DNA from: Bugula neritina
Taxonomy: Eukaryota > Bryozoa > Gymnolaemata > Cheilostomatida > Bugulidae
Length of the DNA stretch: 64,000 nucleotides
Direction of reading: 5' to 3'
Assembly (NCBI GenBank): GCA_964035545.1
Contig: OZ037765.1
Coordinates: 27,478,504-27,542,503 of the forward strand
Shown: in pieces, positions 12,801 to 25,300 of the stretch
Numbering within the stretch: position 1 is the first letter of the stretch
Layout: each line of letters starts with the position of its first letter
Notes under the pieces: model-generated
Databases searched by the model: none
The model's input: only the letters and a program-made list of their open reading frames with translations
What the model was told of the DNA's origin: nothing
Made by a program: the position numbers and the translations under genes

Positions 12801-15612
12801 GTTTACTCGGTAAGAAATATGCTGCCACGTCATCTTCTACAGTCACGACCGCATCACCTGCCTTGTCGGCAGCACCCTCACTGTATAACCCTAACGCTGC
12901 TACTGCCAGGTTTGTCAGCTTCCCATCTCACCAATAGTTTTTGCTGTTTGACCATATCATTGTCTACTTATCTTGCTATCAGTCCGTGCCTAGGTTCACT
13001 CCACTCGTCAGTGGATAACACTCAATACTTCGAAGGAAATTGGTGATGCAAGGGTTTAAAACCCATTATTGGCATGTCATTTTCTTTTTGTTCAATGTGC
13101 ATCCAGTAGTATTGCTAGTTGTTGATGGGTTGTGTTTGTAGTATGGTGTCCAATACAACCACTGTGGCAAGTTCTTACAACTCCGGCTCTATCTATAATC
13201 CTAACAGCTCATATAATACTGCAGCTCCATCAGGTAAAGCATCAACTAAATCTCAACTCACTTAGTGGCTAATATAGTTTAGTATACTCTGAATCATTTA
13301 TACTCATCTGTAAATTTTCTTCCTGTCTAATTGTTTTTGAAATTATGTAAGCATTGTTTTTATGTGGTTTATTTGGCTAACCACTAGTTTTTATTTATAC
13401 CCGTTCATTGAGCTTTTGTTTACCAAAATTTAAAAATGTGTTTTTATGAATTTATGAATTGTGTTTAGCGTTAGAATTTTTTAATTGTTGCTTCAACAGC
13501 ATTACATACACCCACTAACCAAAAATCAAAGGTTTTTTGGTTTAACCTTTTTAGTAGTAGTTATGGTCTACACAGGTTTGAGCAAATCATCTTTTTTTTT
13601 TAAAATAGGAATAAATATTGGTTTGCAAAGGGTAATAGTATTTAAAACTGCCTATAAAGAAGACTTTTGATAAGAAACTACAAACTTACAATTGCAGTAA
13701 CTATTAGACCTTGGGATTGTCATCATGATCAAACAATAGTCATTTGATTTTCGATACCGAAACTGCGTGTCTTGCGTCTGTTTGAAGAAATATAAATAGG
13801 ATTTCTGTTGAGTGCATAATTTGTGTGCCCTCGGTAGATTAAGTTATGATGCAATGCAAGCTTCCTGTGTTTTCGTACTCAAATGTTAAGTTAGCTAATC
13901 AGAACTGAACAAGTTCTTGAACTGTTGGACTGCCCCAGGTGATAAATGCTGTGGAGTTAAAACTCTACTGAGACTGAGTTGTTTTCCTCTCTTGGGTTGT
14001 TGAAGGCAGAATTATCCAATAATACTCATTTGAGATATCATAGGTTTTGATGTAATGGAAGCCTTTTTATTTAAATAATAACATTCTGCATCTAGATATT
14101 ATTTGATCAAATCACAAGGAGAATAGAAGTAGCTTCACTCTTGTCTTTAGTATTGAGAATTTGATTTTCCAATAATATGAATAACATTGAAAATGTGCAA
14201 TATTTTTGGCATTGCTAGTTAAATTTGTAAAATTTATCACCATTTTAGTTTTCAGCTTTCCTAAGACTTGCCAATTTGATTACACAAAGTTGTGTACTTA
14301 GTTTGAGTGTTACTTGTATTTTCACAGCTCATTCATACCACCAGTCAGCTTATCAGCCACCAGCCACGCCAGCCATCCCAGTACCCACTGTAGACGCTGT
14401 CAGAACTGCTCCGTCTGGCTGGAATGACCCTCCACCTGTTCATAGCAAGGTAAATATGGAAGATACAAAAATAGCTTTTGCTGATTAGTGTTTACACTTT
14501 TTGATATGGTGTGTATTCTTCTGTACATGTATTTGCCAGGAGCCTGAATCACCACCAGCTGCTGCTAAGACTGCCCCTATAACCATGCCAGTGTATAATC
14601 CTGCTGCACACCAGCCTGCCATGGCCGATCCTACATATGGCAACTATAACCAGCAATACACTGGTGCTGGTATGCAACAGTACAACTATCATGGACAGGC
14701 ACCTTCAACACAGCAGTATGCCCCTCCAGCCAGTCAACCCTCTCCTAAACAACAGGTAGTTACTTCCCCTTGATGAATTATTTGCTTTTTTTCACCGGGC
14801 TCAAAATATTCACTCAATTGTCGTTATTAAAAGTTTTGGTTTTTGAAAATTACACTTCATCCAATTTGCTTCCAGTTGTTTGCATCTTCAAACTCATTTT
14901 GAAGTTTTTAAAATTGGTATGATTGGTGGTGGGTGGAGCTGATAACTTCAACTTGCTTTTATTTTCAAGTAATGTGTAGTATTCTTTGATATGCCTTTTA
15001 AAATTTTAGGTTGCTGCTCCTGAAGTAGTGAAGCCTCCTATACCAGAAAAGCACATGGCTCTTAAGGAAACACTGGATGCCTTAGCGAATAAATGCCTGC
15101 ATGCGTCAACTAATCCAGTAAGTGTACTCGAAACTGATGGTTTTGTTTAATACAAATGGGCAGGTAGTTAATGATTATTCTTTGATTTGTAGCAACAGAA
15201 ACGAAAATTAGAAGATGTGCTAAAAAAGTTGGAGTATTTATATGATAAATTAAGACAGCAAGCGGTAAGCATACACAAACCCCTTAATTTTTGCATTATA
15301 TTAGTTCTCAGCATATTGTGGTATAGGAATGTTGATACAACTGGCTAGGAACACCGATAAGGGGAGAAAATGACTTTTTTGTCACTGCAAAAAAGTCCAG
15401 TTTTTATGCAGTGTTTCCTTTTTCAGTTGAACGAGACGATTCTTCAAGGGCTGAATCAAATTGTCGCAGCCATAAAGCAATATGACTACAATACAGGCCT
15501 GGCTGTACACACACATATGATCTCTCAAGGAAATTTCAGTGAAATTAGCGCATTTATGCCAGGTCTTAAAATGCTTATGCAAACTGCAACTCAGTTACAA
15601 GTGTTTATTTAG
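4708..15612 (+). CDS. SEC31: SEC31, outer COPII coat protein (complete, 23 coding exons, about 1246 aa)
   Basis: Sec31 pairs with Sec13 to form the outer cage of COPII vesicles and stimulates Sar1 GTPase at ER exit sites. Coding exons: 4708-4920, 5020-5205, 5310-5543, 5670-5792, 5972-6103, 6249-6410, 6709-6840, 7183-7407, 7529-7603, 7927-8092, 8302-8480, 10347-10473, 11004-11155, 11589-11762, 12032-12267, 12383-12702, 12801-12909, 13142-13233, 14328-14449, 14540-14755, 15011-15118, 15193-15264, 15427-15612. All junctions are GT-AG and in phase. Residues 1-350 form the WD40 propeller (start [56 protein letters not shown]). Residues 500-760 are the alpha-solenoid ([29 protein letters not shown]). 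Residues 760-1125 are a Pro/Tyr/Ser/Gln-rich linker, including SGWNDPP near residue 1044. Residues 1130-1246 are the conserved helical C-terminus ([28 protein letters not shown]). Length matches human SEC31A (about 1220 aa). The ATG at 4708 begins the conserved N-terminus; an upstream in-frame ATG at 4588 lies before a likely acceptor. Confidence 0.97.
5612..5655 (+). repeat. 19-bp tandem duplication in SEC31 intron 3
   Basis: Two exact copies of GCTGCTAGTCATAACTGAA (5612-5630 and 5631-5649) are followed by a partial third. The array ends 14 bp before the exon 4 acceptor. It shares the CTGCTAGT core and the 19-bp length with the intron 11 array. Confidence 0.9.
8472..10062 (+). repeat. 19-bp minisatellite, about 83 copies, starting on the exon 11 splice donor of SEC31
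   Basis: The unit is GTGTAAGTTAATACTGCTA, repeated head to tail at constant 19-bp spacing. The first copy spans the exon 11 end: coding ACT GCT AGT is followed by the real donor GTAAGT at 8481. The internal copies repeat ACTGCTAGT plus GTAAGTTAAT, so almost all carry GTAAGT; about three have GTAGGT (near 8996, 9508 and 10001). Variants at the GCT position (GAT, ATTACT, GGT) are arranged in blocks, with a 152-bp (8-unit) period between 8605 and 8909. The array ends in TGGTGTAACAAAC. It fills most of intron 11 (8481-10346). Confidence 0.97.
11490..11535 (+). repeat. (TG)n microsatellite in SEC31 intron 13
   Basis: TATATG followed by a TG run interrupted by GCGCG, about 45 bp. The intron ends at the exon 14 acceptor (TTTTAG, before 11589). 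Confidence 0.9.
11835..12025 (+). repeat. AT-rich low-complexity tract in SEC31 intron 14
   Basis: Irregular TATAATATTATA and TAATATGTAAT runs fill the intron between 11763 and the acceptor before 12032. No coding potential is seen. Confidence 0.75.
12268..12355 (+). repeat. 34-bp tandem repeat starting on the splice donor of SEC31 intron 15
   Basis: Unit 1 (12268-12301) begins with the donor GTATGT itself. Unit 2 (12302-12335) begins GTCAGC, and a partial third starts at 12336. The units share a TATACTGGTTGTTATGTA-type core, with CATACT replacing TATACT in later units, and the first two end GATTCTAG. The boundary coincides with the exon 15 end (CATAG before GTATGT). Confidence 0.9.
14328..14449 (+). 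other. SEC31: SEC31 exon 19 with the WN active fragment (GWNDPP)
   Basis: The Pro-rich linker contains a SGWNDPP motif. In yeast Sec31 the Trp-Asn pair of the corresponding fragment inserts next to the Sar1/Sec23 catalytic site and promotes GTP hydrolysis. Preservation of WND supports a functional Sec23/Sar1-stimulating fragment. The residue role is family knowledge; the motif is seen directly. Confidence 0.85.
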
Positions 15613-16554
15613 TAAGGATATCTTTTGTGTACACTATTAGAGGCAGTTGTTTTTCAAACAATCTGAAGTGACAACATAATACATTTCATGATCTAGGAAA
15701 CTATACAATGCAAATTAAATTGCAATATATTATTATATACGTTGTATCTATTTTAACTGTTATTTATCATTGGGTAAGTCTTTTTATATTATTTGGAATT
15801 CGTAGGATGCTCAACATATTGATAATGCTTAGATAAATATGTATACAACTGTGCTTTATCAAATAAATTTGTCCTGAATTAATTTCTAGAACATTTTTAT
15901 TGGATAACCCCTAAAATCATGATTAACAGCCAAAGATGTGATAATGAATTGCTCATCATTGTACACATAGAGAGATATAGAGAGCAAATAGTAAGTTGTC
16001 TAGAAGTGTGTAATGCCATGGAGGTTACCTGTATGCATATGCATTACAGAGACGAATGAGAAAAAGGTATAAAAAATATTATCTCTCATATAGCAAGCAT
16101 AGTTGTAGTAAGTATAAGTTCATTGCTAATAAAACAGAATTTACATATTTATAATCAATGAAATACAGTGCCAAGTATCTGTACATTTTATAATTATTAT
16201 AGTTTTGATTCTAACTAAACTACAGTATCTCAGAGTGAAAAAGTATTTATAATAACAAATGAACTGCAGATGAAATGCTGCAGTATGGGCAACTATAAGT
16301 ATCTTGATAGGCAACAATCTACATTCAAAGACAAAAATATACTAAAAAGCTGCTGCTGTACAAAAGTGGCTGCCATCAAAGGGCTAGTAAACTCATAATT
16401 TTTATAATTTTAAACCACTACCCTCCAAGTTCGCAGCACTATTTACATATAGAAGAGTTTGATTTCAACAGGTACACAATAAAATCAAAATAATTACTGT
16501 GTTTGTTCAACTAGAAAGATGACAGTCTAATATAAGAAGTGAGGGAGCACAACT
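15613..16554. other. Tail-to-tail intergenic spacer with both 3' UTRs and poly(A) signals
   Basis: SEC31 (+) and KDM3 (-) converge here. A plus-strand AATAAA lies at 15862-15867, 250 bp after the SEC31 stop. The best minus-strand AATAAA (TTTATT on +) is at 15901-15896. The two transcripts probably end within a few tens of bases of each other. No further coding exon is seen. Confidence 0.6.
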
Positions 16555-19366
16555 TCACTTGTCAATTGATTCACTTTGATCCAGCACAGCAACTGCATCT
16601 TTGATGGCGTGATATATAATATTTTTAACCTGCAGCTTATCTTCATGGTTAGCATGTGTATTGGAAAGCAGCCTGAATTCTTGAGTTAAATTAAAGCAGT
16701 GATGCAAATGCTCAGGTGAAACAAAATCTTCAGCTACTTTTACACATCCATTGAGATTCTGAACCTGCAGAAAGCATACAAAACATTTAACAATAAAAAT
16801 ATTATTTACAAAAAACTTTTCCCCACAAAATTTACACTTTAACCAATAGGAAGCACATTAAGAAATCAATTCACATAAACATATCTTAATTTTATGGAAT
16901 TTGTTGCAATACCTGATGAGGCGCTCCAGCAGGTATAAAAACTGCATCACCGACGCATTGAAGGATGGGGTACCCATACACACCATACTCATCAGCTAAT
17001 CTTTGGCGCAAATTCTTATCTAGATAAAATTGCTGGTCATGAATGGGATCATGGTATGGTTCCAATTCCATCCCAAGTTCTAAAGCAACCTGTTTAAAAC
17101 AAAAAATAAATTACACTATTCATACATATTTAAATTAGTGTGGAGATAGTTTAATAAACAAAAAAAAACTGATAGGAATTAGCCTGAAAATTTCAGACTT
17201 GTCTTCTCAGTGTCATAATGAGGTGTATGTTTACAACTGCTAGAACAATACCTGGTTATGTATGACTCATGACTTCACAAGGTTAATAATATAAGCTGAC
17301 ATTCCGGCACATTAATACTATAAATCATTACAAATGCAAATGAGACTATCCATATATATTTGCATAATAATTATTATAACAACTTCAACCAATTGTTAAA
17401 TTTAAACCTTCTACTAGACAAGAAAGCTTTGTTATTTAACCTCACAAATTGAATTTGCTTCTTCAATCATAATACATTAGACTGCAACACCATTCTTCCA
17501 TGGAACACAACAGAATAATTTCTCAAGTAATCACATATACCCCAAATGACATGCATGTGGTCTGCATACGTATAATTACTGGCTGTTAAGCTCTAAGACA
17601 GTAAACCAACTTACCTTATTCAACAGGTCTCTCATTTTGTCAGCATCACAGGCATCGTATATGTGCCACAATGCACCTGGTATTTCACCATCGTCAGTAA
17701 TTCTCTTCTTCATGAGTTCATCACAGTCCGAGTCCTCTATCAACTTCATCACATCTATAAATGAAATTACCTCATATGACTTTCATATGTCTGCAGTGGC
17801 AAGAACATGCACGTAAAACCATTCACTTACAATCTAGAATGCAGATTCAACACCAACCACCACGCAGAGAATAATTCCAGTGGCACACCGAACAGTAAGT
17901 AAATAGGCTCATCAAACAGGTTATTACCATTAGTCATGCCAACTAGGATACAGATTTTAAGCAAAAAGTCTTCAACTAGTAAGCTACTATCATTGTATTT
18001 TATGCCTGACCAACCACTAAGCCATTGATACTAATAAAAAGATTTGACAAATTACCAGGTTCCAGTTCCTTTTCATGAGCCACAAACACCATAACATTTA
18101 CAGCGTCAGATACATCTAGATGCAGGTTGGTAGTTCCACTTTGAGGATACTTTGCCAAACCATATGCAATGTACATTTTTGGTCCGAGATCTGGTTTGAC
18201 AAAGAACTCAGGGAGTCGACCCGCCAGATTTAGCTGTCCGTTTCTCTGTGTATATTGTGGCATTGGAAGAGCAGACATTAAATCTTGGAAACGAGAAGGC
18301 ATTGACTCAGCAAAATCTTCAGAAGTTGGCCAGTCTTTCAGTTTCAAGATTAACGGCTGGCCATCCGCGTCAGTTAAACGCTCTAAACAAAAAATACAAA
18401 TCTATTGTTAAAAAGAAACAAATGAAAATGTTTTTTTTTGTTTATCATCAATATATCAGTGCATTTAACAAATTTCCACCCCAAATAGAAATGTTAATGT
18501 ATTTAGACTGGTTTGTGGAATGGCAAAACCATGTTTTCTGTTTATCCACTCAGTTCCTTCAATCATTATGTAATACAGTAGCACACATCAACTGAACAAC
18601 TGCTAAAGTATTACAGAGTAACATTTGTATTTACATCAGCAAAACACACTTACTAGACTGGTCCTCGAATCCGTCCCAGAAACACTTGATTTGGTAGCCA
18701 TTGAGGGGCTCATTCCGCCTGCAGTCTATGAGATCATGACGGTCGTGGCCAAACTCCTTGCTGAAGGCCTCAGGAGTCCACAACTCCTCAACTTTCATGT
18801 GTTTGGATACATTCGACACGATAACAGGCTGGCCTAGAGTGGCAAAACTCACGTTACTTACACGGGTCATAAAATTGTATCCAGCAGGCATATAAATCAC
18901 GTGTTTATGGCTGTCATTTACTACTGAGAAGTAAACTGCACTCACCTGCTACTGATAGTCATTGTGACATGACATACCATAAACACATAACTGGCAACTG
19001 ATACAATCAGATATTGTTGTAACTGAGTATGTGCAGCAGATCGTAGCCAAATAAAACTCTTATCAGTGATAAATAGCTAGCTGAATACTTTAGAATAATC
19101 ACAAGTTGCTTCGACAAAACACATTTAGAGAAGTGACACACATTGGCAAGATACCAAGTGATGTTTGAGTGAAAGCAGTTTGTGTTAGGAGAATGATGAG
19201 GCCTACTAACCAAGTGTCCAGCGCTGATTGAACAGCTGAAAGTTGTTGGGATGCTGTGGGTCATGGAGAATGAGAAGCTTTCCCTCACACATCCAGCTAT
19301 GCTTGATGTCCGGGTATTGCAGGGAGGTTTCCTTCAGGTAACACGTAGGTATGGCCTCCACACGAC
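16555..19366 (-). other. KDM3: KDM3 JmjC catalytic domain exons 19-24
   Basis: The domain runs from [15 protein letters not shown] to [19 protein letters not shown]. The iron ligands are all visible: the HLD pair in [11 protein letters not shown] (exon 21, near residues 2026-2028) and the distal His in FIPAGAPHQ (exon 23, near residue 2152). The conserved [20 protein letters not shown] and PGALWHIY segments are present. The enzyme is therefore predicted to be catalytically competent. The stop is TGA at 16557-16555 after ...SESIDK. Confidence 0.95.
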
Positions 19367-22300
19367 CTAAACACAACAATCAATATTACAACAAGAGCAA
19401 TACACTTAGCTAATGGTAATACACAGTCTATAGGTATTGTGATGGCATAACTGATTAGGGGAATGAAACAATACCTCACAGCTTTACCTAGCTAGTGACT
19501 GCTCTGTTGACAAATTGATATTTGATCAGCAGGCTATTAAAATTTGACTCTTAAATAATCACACGATTGTAATGATTGCAGCTTCACAACATTGTTTCCC
19601 CAGAGATCCAGAGGCTTGTGGCTGCATCAGTAAACATTAAAATATGAAATGTTTTACAGTTGAGATTCGTTTGAACAAAAGCTGTTACAATAGTACAGGT
19701 ACTAACCAGAGAGGTAGGTCCCATTTCGTCGCTGATAGTGAGCAAATTCATGGTGGTTTTTAGGCCCTGTGTTTGGCGGACGCTTGTATGTAGCAGCAGC
19801 AGTGTCCATCGCAGTGTTGACTATTTCGTGCACCTATAATTGGCAACTCAACATTCAATACCATCATTCAGCTTAGCCCAGACTGGAAACCAACCGCATT
19901 CTGTGTGTGACTCACTCATTCAATAGAAATAATATTAACAGCAACAACTACTACAGCACCCAGCAACAGTATTTGGCAAAATAGACAAAGTATATCTAAT
20001 TCTATGTCTACACAGTAGGCTAGAGAGCTGCAAAAAGTTACCCAACTTTAGATTGAGTAGAGAGTTTGTAAAAACTATAAACCTGAGACTCTAGTAGAAA
20101 CATCACCTGCTTGTCAGACGTGAGGTTGCCATTGGCCTGGTTTCTGGTGAGCAGCTTTCTAAGGGTGGTGCAAGGCTTCTTCTCCCCACCACCAGTATCC
20201 ATGTCTTCCACTGTGGCTGTGCCATTCACTTTTACCTGTAAAAATACCTGTTTACAGTGAGACAGTGCCAGATATATGGGAGCAGAGAGAAGGTACAACT
20301 TTTCTATCCCCAAACACTACTAGCCCCTAGACCAAACAGTGACTGTGGTTGCAAGGAAATTGGTCCAATTACTCAGCCATTTGTTTTTATACAGGAGCCA
20401 TGGACTGGCATGGCCACAGCAACCCAGAGCCATGAATAAACCTCGAGATTGGCAACTCATCTGCCCACCATTAAACGTGATTGATGACTCACAAATGTCC
20501 ATGTTTAATCGAGTTATGCGTCTTTCATTACTATAGCAACCGGACATCTAGTACATCAGAATAAAGCATTGCATTATCCCTGCTTGATTGCAAGGCTAAA
20601 TTATACATTCAACTACCAAATCTCCTCATACTATATGCATTATTCAAAGTCCTTCAGCACATTCTGGCATTTCTCCAATAAATCAACTTATTTAACTTGA
20701 GCTTTATTTAGATCAGACAATATGTCAAGACTGCTGGAAACTCAACAGTCAGTGAACTCCTACAACAAAATCCAGTCCCAAACGCCACGAGCTTGTTCAA
20801 CTCACGGATACTGTTAGTTAAGATAAGTAAGTAACAACTAATAGACAATGCACTTACTTCTGACAGCAGTCCTGGGCCATTAGTGGAGGGCGCCATGGCC
20901 GCTACGTCTGCCAACAGACTGAGGGGGTCATCAGAGTAGGTGTTGAGAGTCTTATTATCCAGAGAGGCTGATAGATACGTTGACTGTCTGTACACATCTT
21001 GAGGGTAAGACAGAGAGAGCCTGCCCTCAGCTGCGCTGTTGACAATGGGAACTTTGGCTGGGGCGGAGTCTATAGACAACTCCTAAAGACATCACAGGAG
21101 TGGTTTTGTTATTACAAGTCTACTAGAGAGACTAGTACTAGACGGGCTAACTACTCTATTATAACACTACTACGCCATGTGTACCAGCTAACACTTCGAT
21201 TAACATCAGATCAACTGCCAACTATTGCACAAGCATGAGGGAAGTTGAACCAGTACAACAATTTACAGTAAACAAAAGAAAATCTGATGATTTTCAAGTT
21301 TTAGCTATTGAAAACCCAACTGTAATCACATACAATATCAGTGATACTTCATAGTTCATTGCATGTGCAACAAATTATGCTCAACAGGCATTTCTGAGGA
21401 GACCATCATGAAAACTGTGTGTAAACAGCTGCCTGACTGATGCCACAGGTTGGTTAGTCATGTGACTATGCAAAGTGTAACAAGCTTGGCTGCCATAATT
21501 ACTCTGTACTTTTAGTGAGATGCTGAGTTGCTATTCAAAACCCATCAGTAACCTTAAATCTCTAAGAAATTTAGAATTAACTGCAATAATTTACTACTAC
21601 ATATTCGTACAGGTGACTGGGCAGGTGAATTACCTGATTGATGTTTTCCACACTCTTAGGAGTATCAGACGACTCCGGAGGTTCTGTACATATGCAGCTC
21701 GACTTGATGCTGTGCTTACGTCTCACATGGTGAATCAAGTCTCTAGTGATTTTAAGAGCATCGGCTGGAATAATGGACGTCAGCATGAGCTTATCTGGCT
21801 CGTGATTTTTGCCGGTCATGCAGGGCAGCCATTTTCTGTGTTCCTCAAACACGCCATTACTCGTCCTGCTCGGCATTTTCCTCTTCACTCTGTAGCAGTC
21901 GATGCACACGACGTAGCCACACCTGTGACACACCCAGTGCACGTTGAAGAGCGTTGTGTCACACAGATCACACATCTCCCTCACACCTTGTACCGCCCTC
22001 TTCCAAACCCTCTTCGTATCTGAAATATACAAGCAAGGTGGTGCAGGCAACAGCTGAGCCTGAGAGAAACAGTGTGAGGTAATAGTATAGTAACTGCTGG
22101 TGCTAGTTAGCTAGGTGACAGTTATGATGATTAATGGACTACTAAACAGGAGAAAATCACTCTTTGTTATCTCAAGACTGAGAGGGAAATGGCGACTATA
22201 TTTGGTTTCCCACAGCAACCACCAAGTAGAATGTAGTTGCTATGTCTTGATGTTACACCTTAGGCCAGTGCTACTGCACCAGGGTCTTACAGCCATCTCT

Positions 22301-25300
22301 GTTACAGTTGCCTACTTCTCTAAGTTATTCAAGGAACTTACTGGACCAACTTATACATTCTTGCTCTTGTTCCACGAGTCGGCAGAATTCCTCTCCTACA
22401 TTAGAAATAATGTACTTGGCATTCTTGACATCCTGTGGCAACAGCTTTCGAGATTTAGTAGCGATATGTGGCAGCCATATTGTGATGTCATCAGGCTCAG
22501 CCTGAGAGATGTCGCAGAAACCAGCAATACTAATCTGACCATTTCTACTGAACTTCAGCCTGTAATTATAATATAGTCAGCTGACAGCAATACCAACACT
22601 GAAAGTCTACCCACATAGGGTACACCATATGAATAATAATTAGCAACTTATGCAACTACAACTCAATATACTTGGAGTGGAATAGATTCATTATAGTTTT
22701 ACTATATAGTCAGTACTAGCAGCAGTGACTGGTATATGACCTTGAAACTAACTCCTAACTGATTAAAGGCAACACGAGTTAGCAGGCTACACAAATGTGA
22801 AGCACTTGCTGGTAGGCTGACTAAAGCTACAAACTTATCTCTCAACTAAAGGCAGGTCGGGGAAGGCTGTCTGCTTAGTATAGGACTTTGTTTGATAAAG
22901 GAATGACTAAGTATGAGTGGCTCTATCTAGAGTTAGTGAGTGATACAGCAAGTGTTAGCTTTGTCTCGGTTTTGTAAACAAATACATTGACTGGGTATTA
23001 ACACTTTATACTACTAAACAATAGATTAGAAACTGCATATCAAATTACTTTACAATCAAAATTAATGTGGATGACATTGAAAGGCTCTCACATTTCCAGT
23101 GGGTACTTGAAATGTTTTGTCAACTGTAGTTATCAAATTTACTACACGGCAGGAAACAGGTTCAGATGTAAAAAATGTTTATAAATTGCCATCCATCCAT
23201 CATTCGGTGGCCTCAATAAAGGTTACTGGTGGCTGATTACGCCTTCTTTAAAGCATACGATTATATTATTAAGCTGTAACATAATTTATATATCAAAGAG
23301 AAGCTGAATTGAATGGTAGGGTGTGAATAGCAATATTTCATTGAAAAGATACAGCAGGGGATGTGGAAGGACTCAGTTATCACAAGTACCCAACATATAT
23401 TTACTATCAACTAAGTGCAACTAGCAGATGACAAATATGTTAATATATAGATCAATTTCCATGGTACAGCCAGTTTGTCGTGAGAAAGTAAGAGACTGGA
23501 GAGATGTTAATCAAATTAAATTCAATGGCTGAAGAGACAGCAAACAGAAGTAAATATGTACTACTTACATTCTAAATGCGTAGAACCTGCAGAATATGTT
23601 TGGTGTCTTTTTGATTCTCTGAGTGGTGGACAATTTACACTCCCTACACTTTGTGAGTTTGGGCGCCATCTCTATACACGATCCATCCTGCACGAAGGGC
23701 TGCAAGGTTTTCTTCAGAGTAGCAATATTCGTTCTGACCAGAGGCTTGCTGGCATACGGTACCGCTGAGAGAGAGAACAAACCAGCGTTTAGAATACAAA
23801 GTACAACTCAACAACATAGCAATAGATAAGCAATGTACCAGCCATACAGTATACTGCACACACCTTCCATCCGATCAGCTCTAAAAGCTATCTCTGCCAA
23901 CTGTTTAATACTGTTTTGCTCGTCATTGTAAGAACACTGCATTATACCGTCTCCTCCAGCTGCAGGCTTCACTGCACAACTGTTGAGGTTGTGAGCCGAT
24001 GAGCCCGACGAGCGAGATGTGTTCTCATGTTGGAGGCTGGAGGAGACTTCAGAGTTTTTTGTCTTCTTTGATTGACCGTTTGCCACTGGGTTTAGCGAGT
24101 CAGATTTCCTTTTCTTTGATTTATGTTTGTGAATCCCCTACAAGCAAGAGAAACTTACTTAGCCACCCCAGGCTTCCTCACACAACCTTATTACTATAAT
24201 ATAACACTGGGACAATGGCACTTAGACTCTAAAGGGTAACTAAAGGGTAACTAGATGTAAACTTGTAGAAATACTTTACATGTGCAGAGGACTGCAGATT
24301 CTTACCTGGTTTTCTGCTTCCGTCTCGGAGGCAGAAGTGGTGGTCTCACTGAGGTTTGACACGCTGCTGTTGTTGAGCAAAGGAGCCGACGCTGTCTGAG
24401 AAGTTGGCGACGAGGAGGAAGTAGGTGCTGTGACACCACATTCTGTGTGGCGCTGCAACCACTCTTTCTTCAACTTCATTTTAGGATGACACGGCTTTGC
24501 TTCTTGACTTTCAGTTTTGACACTGAGTGTGGGAGATGGGGCACTAAGAGTGTCACTGTCCGTATCCATCGTGCCATTGTTACTCTTCTCTGACTTCACT
24601 GCAGGGTTGGCTGCAACAGTTGGAGATCTTGGTGGGCTTGACTTCTTCTTCTGTTCCTCAAGCTCCATGTCCTTGTAGAACGCCTGCGTAACAGCAGTTT
24701 CCACGAATGACTTAAAGCTCTGAGGGTAGGTGGAGGTGTTGGCACTGCTGGTTGTTGAAGGTAATGACATTGATTGGCTACTCCTGGCAGGCAAACCTGG
24801 CTGAGATTTAACTGAGGTCTGCGGACTGTCTTTGCTATACCTGTCTCCTGCGACCAGGTGATTGCCGGCTTGCATGCTCATGGACACGAGGGCGGAGATA
24901 CTGCTGCTGGCATCGTTAGTAGGAGCAGTGCCAGGAACAGAGACACGAGGGTTGTACACCGGATTGGGTATGAGACCCTCTTGTATCAACTGATTGGAAT
25001 AAATAGCGTGAGAACCAGTTGGCTGGGAAGCTGTCCGCGGGGGAGTAGACCTCTGCGTGGGTTTACTTAAATCTTTGCCAGCCAGAGTTTGTATAGGAGG
25101 TTTGATATCTTTAGTTTCTATCTTCTCGTCCTCACAGAGTTGCCGCTGCAATTGATCTCTAGACACGTACTTATACGGGAATGACTGCGACTGATATCCG
25201 TACAGACTGTACTCTGTCAGTTCGGACTTGGGCGGCAATTGCGCCAAACCAGCTTTCATAAAATGTTCATCAACTAGTTTAGCTGGTGAAGAGGACTGTT

